A DNA stretch of 64,000 nucleotides, taken from assembly GCA_963921425.1 (NCBI GenBank), contig OY992835.1, positions 14,818,001 to 14,882,000 of the forward strand, read 5' to 3'. Shown piece after piece: positions 38,882 through 50,813 of the stretch; positions within the stretch are counted from its first letter, which is position 1, and every line of letters starts with the position of its first letter. Position numbers and translations under genes: made by a program. The notes below the pieces were generated by a model. The model was not told the DNA's origin. It did no database searches and worked only from the letters and a program-made list of their open reading frames with translations. This DNA is from Dryas octopetala (Eukaryota; Streptophyta; Magnoliopsida; Rosales; Rosaceae).

Positions 38882-41800
38882 ATGACGAACGAGTCGTCTC
38901 GGAGCTCCGACCCAGTGGACCCGCTTCAGGGCTACACGGGTCTCGCCGTCTTCCCCAACACCTTCAAGGTCTTGCCGGACCCTGCCAAGCCCTTCGACCT
39001 CGATCTCGACCTCGAACTCCAAGACATCCGTAACCACCTCAAGTCCATGGTACCTGCTCGCTTACTCACTCCTTAGTCCAGTGACGTCGAATCTGGTTAA
39101 TTTATCCTTTAATAAATGTTTCTTAAGTTCAATGTATGCTTGTTATTAAATTAAGATGCATGTGTGGTGCTAATTTTAGACCTTTGATATAAACTATGCG
39201 TGGAAGTTTGTTTCATGCCCTGTCTATATAAATCCTCTTCCCTTTTGGAATGGAGATTTGAGAAATTGAAATTGAAATTATGATTTTAATTTTAATTTAC
39301 TTACTATAAGATGTTGGTCGAGTAATATACATTGTTTTCTTTTCTGAATTTATTTTTAATTCGTAGAATCCACGACCTAGAAAATGTAACATAATAAGTT
39401 ACATTGGGTGGTTGAATGTCTGGTTGATTGAGCTCAATGTAACTATTTTGATCTGGATTTTTAAATGCAGGCCAGTCCCAGTTTGGTTGCTGAGAAAACG
39501 AATGATAATAAATAAATAACTGCATATAATATAAATTTTTGAGTTTTTATTTGAAACTTGGAATCTGGGATGGCTCCAAATTGTAATGGGTTGATTTTGC
39601 CTATCAAAATTTTGGAGATATTGATTGTGGAAAAGCTTGGAATACTATTTCTTTGTTATTTACAAGCAGACTGAGAATCAATTCAATTTTCATTACTCAA
39701 TTTATAGGCTAATTATAACTACATTTACATTCTCAATATCTCTTTGAGGGTTCAAGTTTCGTCTCAATGAAAATCATGTTATCTTTTGTTGTTGAGTCAA
39801 TGACATGGTACATTGCACTTTAAGTACTGGGAAGGGAAGCAATCATAGTTAATTCTTTCCTGTGCTTTTTCAGGCCTTACTACATAGTCCAAGTAAACTT
39901 AAAGATCAAGTGAAAAACATTGTAAGTAGTGCCTCTGAAATTATGAACTCTGATACTACACAAGCACTGAAACACAAAAATGAAGTTGTTCCTGTAAAGG
40001 CTGTGGAAAATCCCCGTGAGCGAAGACCAGCCTTGGGTCGTAAACGGGCTCGTTTTTCTTTGAAGCCTAATTCCAGGTAAAGCTTATGGTTGATGCTTCA
40101 TTTTCCTAAGGAAGTACTTTATTCTTTGGCTTTATTACACTTTACCCACCTGAACTTTGAGCTCAATTTCACTTCACCACCTAAACAAAAAATTGTGTCA
40201 ATTTACCACCTGAATTAAAAATTTGTTGCAATGTACCATCTATGGTTCATTTTGTCTAAATTTTTGTTAAAAATAAGAGTCTTTTGGTCTTTTTAAGTCA
40301 GTTTTTTATTGTGTTAAAGCAAATAAAGTGTAAAAAAATTATTTTTTTTAACAATAGGAACTTGAAAAGGAGCAAAACAGTCTTATTTTTAACAAAAGTT
40401 TAAACAAAATGAGCCAGAGGTGGTACATTGTAACAAATTTTTAATTCAGGTGGTAAATTGACATAATTTTTTTTTAGGTGGTGAAGTGAGATTGAGCCCA
40501 AAGTCCAGGTGGGTAAAATGTAAAAAAGCCTTATTCTTTTATAGGTTGATGTTTGTTATATTCATTTTGCAGTCAACCTGCTATGAGTTTGGAACCAACT
40601 CTAGATATCAAAAAGCTGAAAGACCCAGAGGAATTCTTTATGGCCTATGAAAGGCATGAGAGTAAGTTGCACTCCCTTGTATACCTGAATCTATACTGCG
40701 GACCCTTTTGTAACTGTAACTTGTTACTGTTTTCTGATTGCTGCACAGATGCTAAAAAAGAAATAGAGAAGCAGATGGGTGGTGCTGCATTGGATGCAAA
40801 TCAGCACAATCCATCCTCGATTACACGGCACCGCCGACCAGGAATTTTGGGGTATTAATACATTTTGTTCAATGTCGAAAAAGCATATTGTTTCATCTAT
40901 TTCTCCATTATGCCTGTACTATTTAAGACAGCCTTATCATTCATAACTCAGGAGGTCAGCTAAATATAAGCATCTCTATTCATCGCTTAAACCTGAAAAT
41001 AGTGAGAATGTTATATCTTCTCAAGAGATGTTTGAAAGAAGCAGCCTCAGTCCATTGAATCACAGCTCACAAAAAGAATCCAATGAAAATGTTGCATTGG
41101 AGGAGATGGATTTAGCTGGTAAGTGAATCCTGTTAAAGAGAAAAGGTTTATTAGTATCTACTGTAAATTAATGATTTTCCTTGTTATCTCTCTTTGCCTA
41201 GTATGCATTGTTCCCTGCCTCATTATTAATTCCTAATAGCATGATGACTATAATCTTCACAGGTTCAATAGCCAAGGATGTAAACAAAATGAATGAATTT
41301 TTGGATCAACTGCTGTCTCAAAATAGTGAAGATCTAGAAGGGGATGGGGCGGTCAATCTTTTACAGGAGGGCTTGCAGATCAAACCTTTTGAACTAGGGA
41401 AATTATGCCTCCCAGAATTCCAAGATATCCGGAAGGTTGATTTTAAGTCTTTAAGAGGAACCTTGTCAAAGCCTACGCGTGTCTTAACTGATATAGATAA
41501 TTTGATAAAAGGGAGAAGCAGTATAACACCTGCAAAGCAGGGACAGGGGGCAGACAGATCCATTCATTTAGCTTCTCCAACACCACCAAAGAGCCCTTTA
41601 GCTTCACTGTCGTTATTAATTAAGAGAAAATTACAGTCAAGTTCATCAAGTGATCCATTTTCCACTCATGATATTGATCAGTTGCTGGTGGCCAATCCTT
41701 CTTCAGCTGAGAACAGCAACAAACAATCTGATCTGGTTGACGTGGGAGAGAAGATGACCTTCTCTGATGAGTTGAAGTCTTCTCTAATTGAACAAAATGG

Positions 41801-44291
41801 CAATATTGAAGTTGCCAAGTCAGTTTCACCTGGGGTGGCTATTGATGAATTCGGTCATGCATTTGAAAGAGCTGCGAGTCCAAGTAAACTTGGTGTTGGT
41901 ATTGATGTTGGCTCAAGTAGATCAGATGTTGACATGGAGGATATCATTGGAGACAGTTATATGGATGACAGGGTTATGGATGATACATTAAGTAGGCCTG
42001 ATGTTGATGCAGATACTTGGGAAAATGGGGCAAACAATGGGGACAAGGTCTGTTTACCTTTTGGCTTCTTTACGTTTTATTTTTGGGGTTGTAAATGTTT
42101 GCTGATGTTGTGATGTATTATGACAAGATACAGGTGGAAGACAAACTGCAGCAGGAAGCAGTAGCTTGTGCAGAGCCTGAACTTATTGTGGTGGACTCAA
42201 CTTTGGAAAAGTTGAATGGCGCTCGGAGTCAATTAGGTATGCTCACCTCTCGTTGCTTGTGCTGTATGAGTAATAATTGTTTGGTGCCATCAACTAAAAA
42301 TCTCAACTGCAACTGATTGAATGCCACTAGACTGTGGAATGTTTATAAAACTGACCAAATCTTCCAAAGTTCCCAAACTCACCAGTTATGCTCTGGTTCT
42401 GGTTGAATCTCTGTTAAAATCAGTCCGCATTAGGGGCTGTTTAACTAACTTAACCAAGATACCAATTCATATTGGACAGGAAATCGCAGACAATCCACCA
42501 CTTAAACCAAGTTGATGTTGTTGAAACCTGTTGCTAGTGTCACAATATTGGAAACTTTTATGCTTATTTCTATATTGTAGACTTTAAAATTTCTCATATC
42601 TTATGAATCTACATCACACCTTGCAATATTATATAGGAAGTTAGGAAGACTAAATTGAATTTCTTTTCACAAGTATTTAGCTTTAAGATAAAAAATTGTT
42701 TTAGATAACTTCTATTCTAACTCTCCTTGTTTGCCATCTCTTGTTTCTCTAGCTGATCAATTACAATCTGTTGCACTTGAGGAGCATCAAATGGGTGGTC
42801 TCTCCAGAAACCCAGACACTGGTCTAGAGAAGCACAATGAGGTTACTAATTTCCTGGCTATTTTGCTTTTGCCATTCTTCATTACTATTTGGTGCTTGCC
42901 ATGATTTTTTAAATTTTTTTGTCACATTCTAGCATTTGTGCAGTGGTCACACAGAACTTACATCAATTTTTTTCGTCACCATCAATTGTTTTTATCTAAA
43001 TAATGAGTTTTGTTATTGCTCTATCCCTAAATTTAGAGTTTTTTAGAATTTTGGATGAGTGCAAACAGAAGACGATAGAAGTCTTGTATATTTTTTCTTG
43101 AAGGAAAGACTGACCTACTCTAACTAATGATTCTGTAATACTTTGGATGGCCATAAACATATTGTCTTGTTTGGAATTTCTGTAAGTATGTTTAGAAGAC
43201 ATTACTAGGAAATGTTGACTTGCCTGGAGACCAGAAATTTCTATTAGTATGATAATTTAGTTTTTCCTATGATGCCTATATTCTTAAAGGTCTATGCCTC
43301 TTGTATTTTTCCAGAATAGATGGTTAACTTTTCCTCTCATTTTTTTGGTTATTTTTCTTTTGAGAAGGGGTGGGTAGGGGGTGAACAATAATCAGACCTA
43401 AGATTTACCCCACTATTTTACATCTCAAGTAAGTCAAGGCCTTAGGCCTTTGTTCATTGCTTTTTGGTGGATTAATGTAGTTAGAAAAACGAATAAATCA
43501 TTTGCTCGTAGGTAAGATCTCTCTTTGTTTTTCTTTTAATGATCTTTTGTGTCATAAAAAATTCTGTATTTATTGTTTCTTGTGAAACAGATAATGCAAG
43601 AGCACTCCAAAGTATCTAAAGAAGTTTCACGCCCACGCAAAAAGCAGAAGAGTAAAGTTTCTAAAAGGCAAAGTCTAGCAGGTGTTTACTCATGCAAATA
43701 TGACATTTTATTATATTACTGTGGCTGCTGCTGCTGCTGCTGTTTCTACTACTAATATTAACATTTCATTTATGTTGGAATTTTGGGTGTCTATTGTTTC
43801 CCTAGGGGATGGCACAATGTGGAAATCTGGGGTAAGGCGAAGCACAAGGATGAAGACAAGACCTTTGGAGTATTGGAAAGGGGAACGGTTGTTATATGGA
43901 CGGATACATGAGAGTGAGTACTTTCTGTTGATTTTTGTGGACGAGAAATTCCTTTTTTGTCATGATGATGTATCCCACTTGTAAGGCTACCTGGAAAGTC
44001 TAAATATTTCTCAGGCTCCATGTAGTTAGATATGGATCATAGTTAGAATGCTCTTTGTTTTCATTTTTATGTGACTAGCCCTTTTGCATGTATCTAATAT
44101 GCGTTTGTACTTTTTAATTTCTTCGTGGGCAAAACAAGTTAATTGTATTGGATCTTCTTGCAGGTTTGGCAACAGTAATTGGGATGAAGTATGCGTCACC
44201 AGGAAAGGGTGAGGAAAAAGCCACTCTGAAGGTGAAGTCCTTTGTGTCTGATGAGTACAAAGAGCTTGTTGATCTAGCAGCTTTGCATTGA
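38882..44291 (+). CDS. CENPC: Centromere protein C (inner kinetochore), 11 exons, complete
   Basis: Exons: 38882-39049, 39874-40076, 40573-40661, 40749-40851, 40952-41118, 41263-42047, 42134-42236, 42753-42841, 43591-43681, 43806-43913, 44164-44291. All are GT-AG and phases join, giving 677 residues. The N-terminus ([20 protein letters not shown]) and [19 protein letters not shown] resemble plant CENP-C. The CENP-C motif is at about 609-633: [20 protein letters not shown] then YGRI, which binds the CENP-A nucleosome in known homologues. Exon 6 (262 codons) encodes an acidic, Ser-rich, probably disordered middle. A basic stretch ([14 protein letters not shown]) precedes the motif. Only about 44 residues follow the motif, too few for the C-terminal cupin fold of yeast and animal proteins. 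It should nucleate kinetochores at centromeres. A mutated partial duplicate lies at 54394-55305. Confidence 0.96.
40128..40530. mobile_element. MULE-type MITE in CENP-C intron 2, 403 bp
   Basis: The ends GGCTTTATTACACTTTACCC and the reverse complement of GGGTAAAATGTAAAAAAGCC are inverted repeats, and the arms continue for more than 100 bp with words such as CCACCTGAATTAAAAATTTG. Perfect 9-bp flanks TTATTCTTT (40119-40127 and 40531-40539) show Mutator-type insertion. It lies within the intron, away from both splice sites, and has no coding capacity. Confidence 0.9.
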
Positions 44292-46039
44292 GATGGCTAT
44301 ATCATACAATGGCTTTTCTTGTTTGTTCCATTCCTAGGAACAGTTTCTGTTTAAGAAGTATTCACCAAAGTGGAAGGCTTGTCTTATGAGTTGTGACTAA
44401 TTAGTAACTACAGCTGTAAAATAACCTTGTTGCTTGTAAGATTGTTGTTTCTATGGTGACTCCATCATGATCAATATATGAAAGATGATTCTCTTATTGC
44501 AGTCTCTGTATATTACCCTTTTTCTTCTTTTCTCTCTTTTTTGTGCCCTTGTCCTAAATGAAAGTCCCATGGAATTTTGTTGTCAAAAAGCTAGGTTACG
44601 GAAAGAGCTTGTATGTAACATATCGTGCTTTTGCCCCTTAAGCGAATTGGTAGCATAATTTCGGAGAGCTTAAAATTTCTTTACTAAAATTGTTGTGTGA
44701 CGGTCTTACTTTACCTTTAAATTCAAGCTGCTCCATACTTTTAACTTGATTTGGATATAGAAATCCAAATGGTAGCTAGGTTTTGCTATTTTATGCATGT
44801 TCAGTGTGCATTTTTATTGGGGGTCAAATGTTTAATGTAAAATTGAATGCGTTTTTGTTGAAAATCGATTTAGAATTTTCAGGCACTAATATGCTGTCGG
44901 GTGAGCCAAAAGAATTTTAATGTTTAGAGTAACATTCCACACCAAAGATGTAAAGCCTCTCAATTTCTGTATGATCCTACAATTGACGATTTACATGTTA
45001 GGTTCAATGCCACACATACTTCCTCTTACGTCACCAAATATATATATGTTGTTCGAGAAAAACTTACATGTAGCAGGTGTATACACTCACTCTCTTACAA
45101 TATATATGTCCTCACATGCTAGTTAAGTAACCATTAATTAATTGTGAGAGAGTAAATGTATACACTCGTTACGTGTAAATTTTTCTCTATATTGGAGAGC
45201 ATATCATACATCAGAAATGTGAAGTCCTTAATTTATACATAGTTTCAAAACATATATAATTCAAGTGTGAATCTATTATGATGAACTTCGATTCTCCAAT
45301 TTTTGTTCTTTCTCTAACAATATAAGCATGGCTGGAATTTTCAGTCCCTAGTATTTTTCAAACCCTTTCAAAACCCTTATTATAGAATGCTTGGGAATCT
45401 TTTCTCAGGTCACTCAACGATACCGGTTGGGTTCGGGTTCTCACCCGTTTTGCACTTTCCTCATACAATCTTCATCATCTTCTAATCAAACTCTGTTCAT
45501 GTCAAGCCTTAGTTTTCAAGGTAATAAGTATACTTTCTCTTCTCTCCCTCAATTTTCTCATCAACGTACCAAACTTAAAGTTAAACCTATACTTTAAAAT
45601 CGTTGAATTGTATATAGCCAAACTCTTGTTGGTATTACGTTTTTCTTTTCTCGGATTCTTGAGCAACAACAAGTGCTTTAGTTAATACTCAAACTCTCAG
45701 ATGATGCTACATTTTTTTTTTCTTTATCATAAGCTTACTATTTGTTTCCACTGTTGATATTTCTTGCTTCACATGTGTACAGATTGACCTCGATTACCTG
45801 TATTTCCATGGAAGTGCAAGTTCCCACAATAGCTTATGCCAACAACATCCAAATAGATAGCAAGATTAATTTTCCATTTTTTGATGGTGGACAATTTAAG
45901 AAAGGTGTTTGAAGCCTAGTGCATGTTCAATGTACATTTATTTTTTGTAGGCCAAATGTTCAATGTAAAATTGAATGCACTTTAGTTGAATATTGAATTA
46001 GGAACATTTTTGCTCTGTAGTTGTTACTCATTAGTTTAA
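44292..46039. other. CENP-C 3' UTR and intergenic DNA with a diverged direct repeat
   Basis: The CENP-C 3' UTR probably ends near 44500. Two diverged direct copies of about 95 bp are seen at about 44795-44890 and 45918-46010, sharing TAAAATTGAATGC and GTTCARTGTRCATTT. An open frame near 45391-45597 has no recognised homology. No gene was recognised. Confidence 0.5.
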
Positions 46040-46728
46040 GGCCCCGTTTGGGATTGTGGTGGGGGACCCAAAAGCTGCTGTAGATGATAATTCTCAATCA
46101 CCTACATCAGTTTTGGTGTTTGGTAAAAAAATAAAAAACTGTTTTTCCCCACAATTCTCAACTCCCCACAACAAAAACAGAAAGTAGGTTTTTAGGTGCT
46201 TTTGAAAGCTGCAGTGACTCACAGCAACAATGAATATTTTATTTTACCCATAATACCCTCATTGATATCTATGATTTTTATTTGTTTATTTTAAATTAAA
46301 AAATATGTCCATTGTTAGTTATATTTTATATTGTGATAATTAATTATGATATTTTATTTATAGGATTAAAATTATAATATACCTAAAAAATAATATGCAT
46401 ATTTATTTAATAATGTTGTTCTTAGAAAAATTAATCATAATAAAAAATTTTAGTCAAAAATTTCAAAAACAAGTTAAAAAACATATTATTTTTACCAAAC
46501 AAATAAGTGAAATGCACTTTCAGCATCATGTCTATTTTAGTAATTATACACAGTCACATCATTTTTATATTAACATTTACCAAACACTTTGATACTGTTT
46601 TTTGCACTTACAACACTTTTGAAAACATAATTTACCAAACACTCAACTGCTTTACTTTACAGCTAACTTTATTTCACAACTGTTTTACTTTATAGATATT
46701 TTTTCTCACAGCAATATCAAATTGGCCC
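46040..46728 (+). mobile_element. PIF/Harbinger (Tourist-like) MITE, copy 1, 689 bp
   Basis: It starts GGCCCCGTTTGGGATTGTGG and ends ATCAAATTGGCCC, with TAA on both flanks (46037-46039 and 46729-46731), the 3-bp target of PIF/Harbinger elements. The interior is AT-rich and non-coding. A second copy in opposite orientation lies at 54429-55096. The shared inner words include AAACTGTTTTTCCCCA and AGTGACTCACAGCAACAATG against their complements in copy 2. Confidence 0.85.
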
Positions 46729-49700
46729 TAAGGCTAATAGTACTTTTGTTAGAAGAAGCACATAAGATACCAATATTCGAAAAAGATACCAAACGGAACT
46801 TTAAAACTAAAAGCAGCACATAAATGGACCCTTCTTAAGAGAAGCACATAAAGATTTCATTTAAATAGTATACAAAAAAGATAGTATTCGAAAATATATA
46901 TACCAAAAGAACCCTTAGGCTTTTCTCCAAACACTATTCCCTCTCTACTTAATTTTTTCTTTTCATTTTCTGAAGTTGCCATCCAAGGTGTTGCAATTAA
47001 CTATCATAGAAGCTAGAAAAGTCTCTAAGACTGCTGAGCTTCCAGAAACATTACCCTTACAAAATCATGGAAGAGAGCTTCCATTTCAGTAGTCAAAAGT
47101 CATCTTTCCTACTATCAGGACTATTGGTTTTTGTTACTTGAATTTTGAGGAGAAGCAATTTTTCTTCTGTGGGCTTGAATTTTCAGCAAGCAACAACATT
47201 CATATATGTCAACGTTGCAACTGCTTCGCTTGTAAATAAACTTTCATATAACGGGTATGCTCTGTTTATTTCTCTCATCACGTAAAGTTATAATTGTATG
47301 TCTCGCTTGTGAATCAACTTTCATGTAAAATGTATTCTCTTATATATGTTTATCTCTCTTATCTCGTATGAGATTACGTGATAAGAGAAATAAACATGTA
47401 AAACGTATACGTAAGAAATTTATTTTATTTTATTTTATTGTTTTAAATGGTTTTTCCTACCTCATTTCAATCTTAATATTAATATATAAGCTAAGTTCTT
47501 ACGGTACCATCATTCATGTGGTATTAATCAAACTCCAAACTTCCACATAGACTGACCAGTAGCTTAATACCGTCTTTGACCCTCAGATGATGATAGCTAG
47601 CCAATTATGCTACTTTGAAATGGTGCCCAAAAATTTATTTATTACACGAACTCGAAAATTGTATCGTCATTAGTAAGCAGCTATTATTTGAATTAATGGT
47701 CCATTGGGTGGTGTTTGACGGTGATCTATTTGCTTTTGATGTTTGAAATTAAGTTGCTATTTTGAGTATTATATATTAATTAACTTGAATAATAGGTTGA
47801 GATAATTATGTTTGGGTTTTTTATAAAAACAGTTTTTAAATGAAAATTTGTGGTGTTTTAAAATTTATAAGAAAATCATTTTAATTCATAATAAAGTCCT
47901 CCCCTAATTTGAAGGGTATTTCCTCTCTTAGAGTGTGGAGTGGGCTTTGTAGAGGCTCCATCCAAAATTCCAGAGTAAAAACCTAACATAAAACCGTCAA
48001 AGCAGAAAAATAAAAAGACTTAATTAAAAATTCTAAATCACTACCGGTTTTTGTCTAAGAAAACTCATAAAATGAATTAGACTTTAAGTGTTCCTAATAA
48101 GTTTATTAACTACGGATCTATTCTCAGCTATCATATGAACATGGCATTTGATTTATTATTTCTTATTTTTATATTACTAGAGGTAACGGTGGCTCTATGA
48201 CATGCCATATACTAAATGGTTATTTGAAGTCTTTATCAGATTAACCTTCAGACTGGTATACTGTCTACACACACACATTGCCATGTGCTTTGGTGATTTG
48301 TTGCTCAGAAACACATTATTTATTGAGGCTGCTTTACCCACCATGCATTTTGCATCTTGATAGATATAGAATTTTTGTAGAATTTTTATAAAAATTCTAT
48401 ATTGATAGAATAATATATTTGATAGAATATATTATTGATAGAATTTTTATATTTTATATGATATATTATGTAACATAAATCTGTCACTCCATCATAGATT
48501 AATGTTGTTTTTTCTACAAAATAAATAAATAAATAAAAGTTGGCATCCATTTTCTAGTCGCTCAAGCACACTTCATTTCGGAATTTTAATGAAATTTGGT
48601 GCATCAATATTGATATGATTGTAATTAAAAAGAAAAAAAAAAAGTCGTCGAAGCTAGCTCTCAGAAGTGGAATAATTCATCTATTTCAACACCTCATGAT
48701 CAATTCAGTGATATAAGAACAATTAGTCTTGATGAGTAATAAATAGATAGATGATCCATCAATTATCATGAAATTAAACATGAGCCTTCTTGGGTCAACA
48801 TAATAATTGCATTTGTATAACCAATTAGAAAATTAATTATAAAGAGACAATATCCTACATATCTCAATCTAGTTGACCATGCTGGGCTTGCTAGCGAAGA
48901 AAAAAAAAAAAAAAAACATGCCGGTCGTGTCCAACAACTACACCACTTGTATATTGCACCATTTGCTTAGACTGAATGATATATTAGTCGGTATATAATA
49001 TTTTCTTATTAGATTTCTAGACAAGTTATTTTATTAGAATGTGAATTTAAATTATACATTTAAACAAAAGTTTCCTTAAGCAATAGTTAATATTGATAAT
49101 GTTGTATCATAACATGTTAATAAAGTACTGTTTGGCAATAAAAACTTGCTTATATATGTCAAGGGATATATCGATGAACTAGATATTTAATGAACTAATT
49201 ACGTCTGCTAGTGAAATGTACTATCATATTATTATTAATATTTTTAAAAAAGGAAACAAGCAAACAAATCATGAGATTTGATTGACCGTCCAAAAGATGC
49301 CTCATATATAATTAGGTAACTTCTGGTTTGTTTTTGTTGTCTTTTTGTCTAATAATTGTTCAGAGAATAGTACTCAATTTTTTGGGACCATTCCATTTTC
49401 CTCTTTTGTGTCGTGCGATAAGGGTTGTGTTGGGAATGTTGTCTCAGCCTTATGGTGCTACCTGCACTATTACCCCATTCATGTTTTCCACACCGTTCTT
49501 GATATTTCAATAAATGAGACACTTCAGATCGAGTTGACAACTTGACACCAAAAAATAGTTCAATAATTAATTAAACTATTTGATCGAAGGGTGCGTGCTC
49601 TTGCAATCACCTGATAACAACACGTACAATTCCTCAGCTTCGATTATTTGATGACTTGATGTGATCCTAAATCAGATAGTGACAAATTAAGCTTCGATTA

Positions 49701-50708
49701 TTTGATGACTTAATGTGAGCCTAAATCAGATAGTGACAACCCAACAACAAATAAAAGACTAATTAATTAAGAGGAGAGCTTCTATGATCAAAGTGCACCA
49801 CTATGTTTGCGTATTATACACGCAGCAATACAGTTCTTGTGAATTAAGAATTTATTTATACATAATGTAAATATTATATGACATATAAATAAATTTAACA
49901 ATAAAATATATATTCTAGATTTATAACACCCAACTAGTATTTCCTAAATATTGAATTATTGAAACTCTGGTTCTGTGAAAATTTGACCAGTCCATTATGT
50001 TTTTGTAGCATGTAATTCTAGAAGAGGTTTCGTATTGAACACCAAGCAGCGTTACATATGCAGTATCTAATGGACATGTGGGATTGATATGAACAATAAT
50101 TTATGCAAAATAAGAATAATAAGAGAGTGGACGGCACTTGCATTAATTTATGCATGACATGCAAACTGGTTTTGACAAATTTGGCATCACTTTTGACGTT
50201 GGCAATTTTCTTTTCCCACATGGCATCACGTGCTTGCAGCAATTAATTGCCAAATATAAACAAGAGCCCTGCAGGCTGCAGCTTACTGCTTACGTTGAAT
50301 ATCTAATAGAAATATAGAATAATACACTGAGAGTGACCTCCCAATCTCCAATCCCCAATTTTCTGTTTACTTAAATCAAAGGAATGAATGAATTAGAGTG
50401 GTGACAATTCATTGAATGATAATTAAATTAATTAAAATCATAAAAAAGATGGCAAACAGAGTTCGTTGATGGGAAATGTGAAATTGACATAACCAAGGCT
50501 TACTTATTGTCTCCTCTTGTCTCAATCATTCGATCCCAAAACTTTCTTCAGCACCAAACCTTTCCACCCAAATGCTTATATCAATGCAATAGAGGGAAAA
50601 CACCAGCTTTTCCTAGGAAACAAACACCATCGATCTACCTTGAAAGCTATTAAAAATTGCTTCAAAAACCAAACCCCTTTTATTTTATTTTCATCACCAA
50701 CCTGCCTT
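46729..50708. other. Intergenic DNA upstream of the F-box/kelch gene
   Basis: About 4 kb without a recognised gene. A hairpin of about 23 bp lies at 47265-47402 (TGTTTATTTCTCTCATCACG against its complement near 47376). AT-rich self-complementary words fill 48360-48480 (AGAATTTTTATAAAAATTCT). A tandem duplication of about 54 bp lies at 49634-49738. The last 500 bases are probably promoter DNA of the following gene. Confidence 0.5.
49634..49738. repeat. Tandem duplication, unit about 54 bp, two copies
   Basis: CTTCGATTATTTGATGACTT, then ATGTGATCCTAAATCAGATAG (first copy) or its GAGCC variant (second copy), then TGACAA occur twice in succession with few differences. Confidence 0.85.
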
Positions 50709-50722
50709 CATATATATATATG
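50709..50722 (+). promoter_or_regulatory. Candidate TATA box of the F-box/kelch gene
   Basis: CATATATATATATG lies about 95-105 bases upstream of the ATG, a reasonable distance for a short leader starting near 50745. Another candidate, CCAAATATAAAC, lies at about 50250. Neither can be proven from sequence alone. Confidence 0.4.
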
Positions 50723-50813
50723 TTGGCCTCTCATAGTTTAGTTCAAACCTGATCTCTTTGATGCTTGGCTAGCTAAGCTGTTGTTGTTAATTTGTTGCTA
50801 CCATTTTTGTACC

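Noticed and set aside
45391..45597. 68-residue frame with Ser-rich N-terminus, possibly a transit peptide exon
   Set aside because: No continuation exon with a recognisable domain could be found before the MITE, so there is no support for a gene.
50781..50813. Start of the F-box/kelch protein at an upstream in-frame TTG
   Set aside because: TTG is not a likely plant start, the added residues are unlike the family, and the ATG at 50814 has a good context and gives the usual length.
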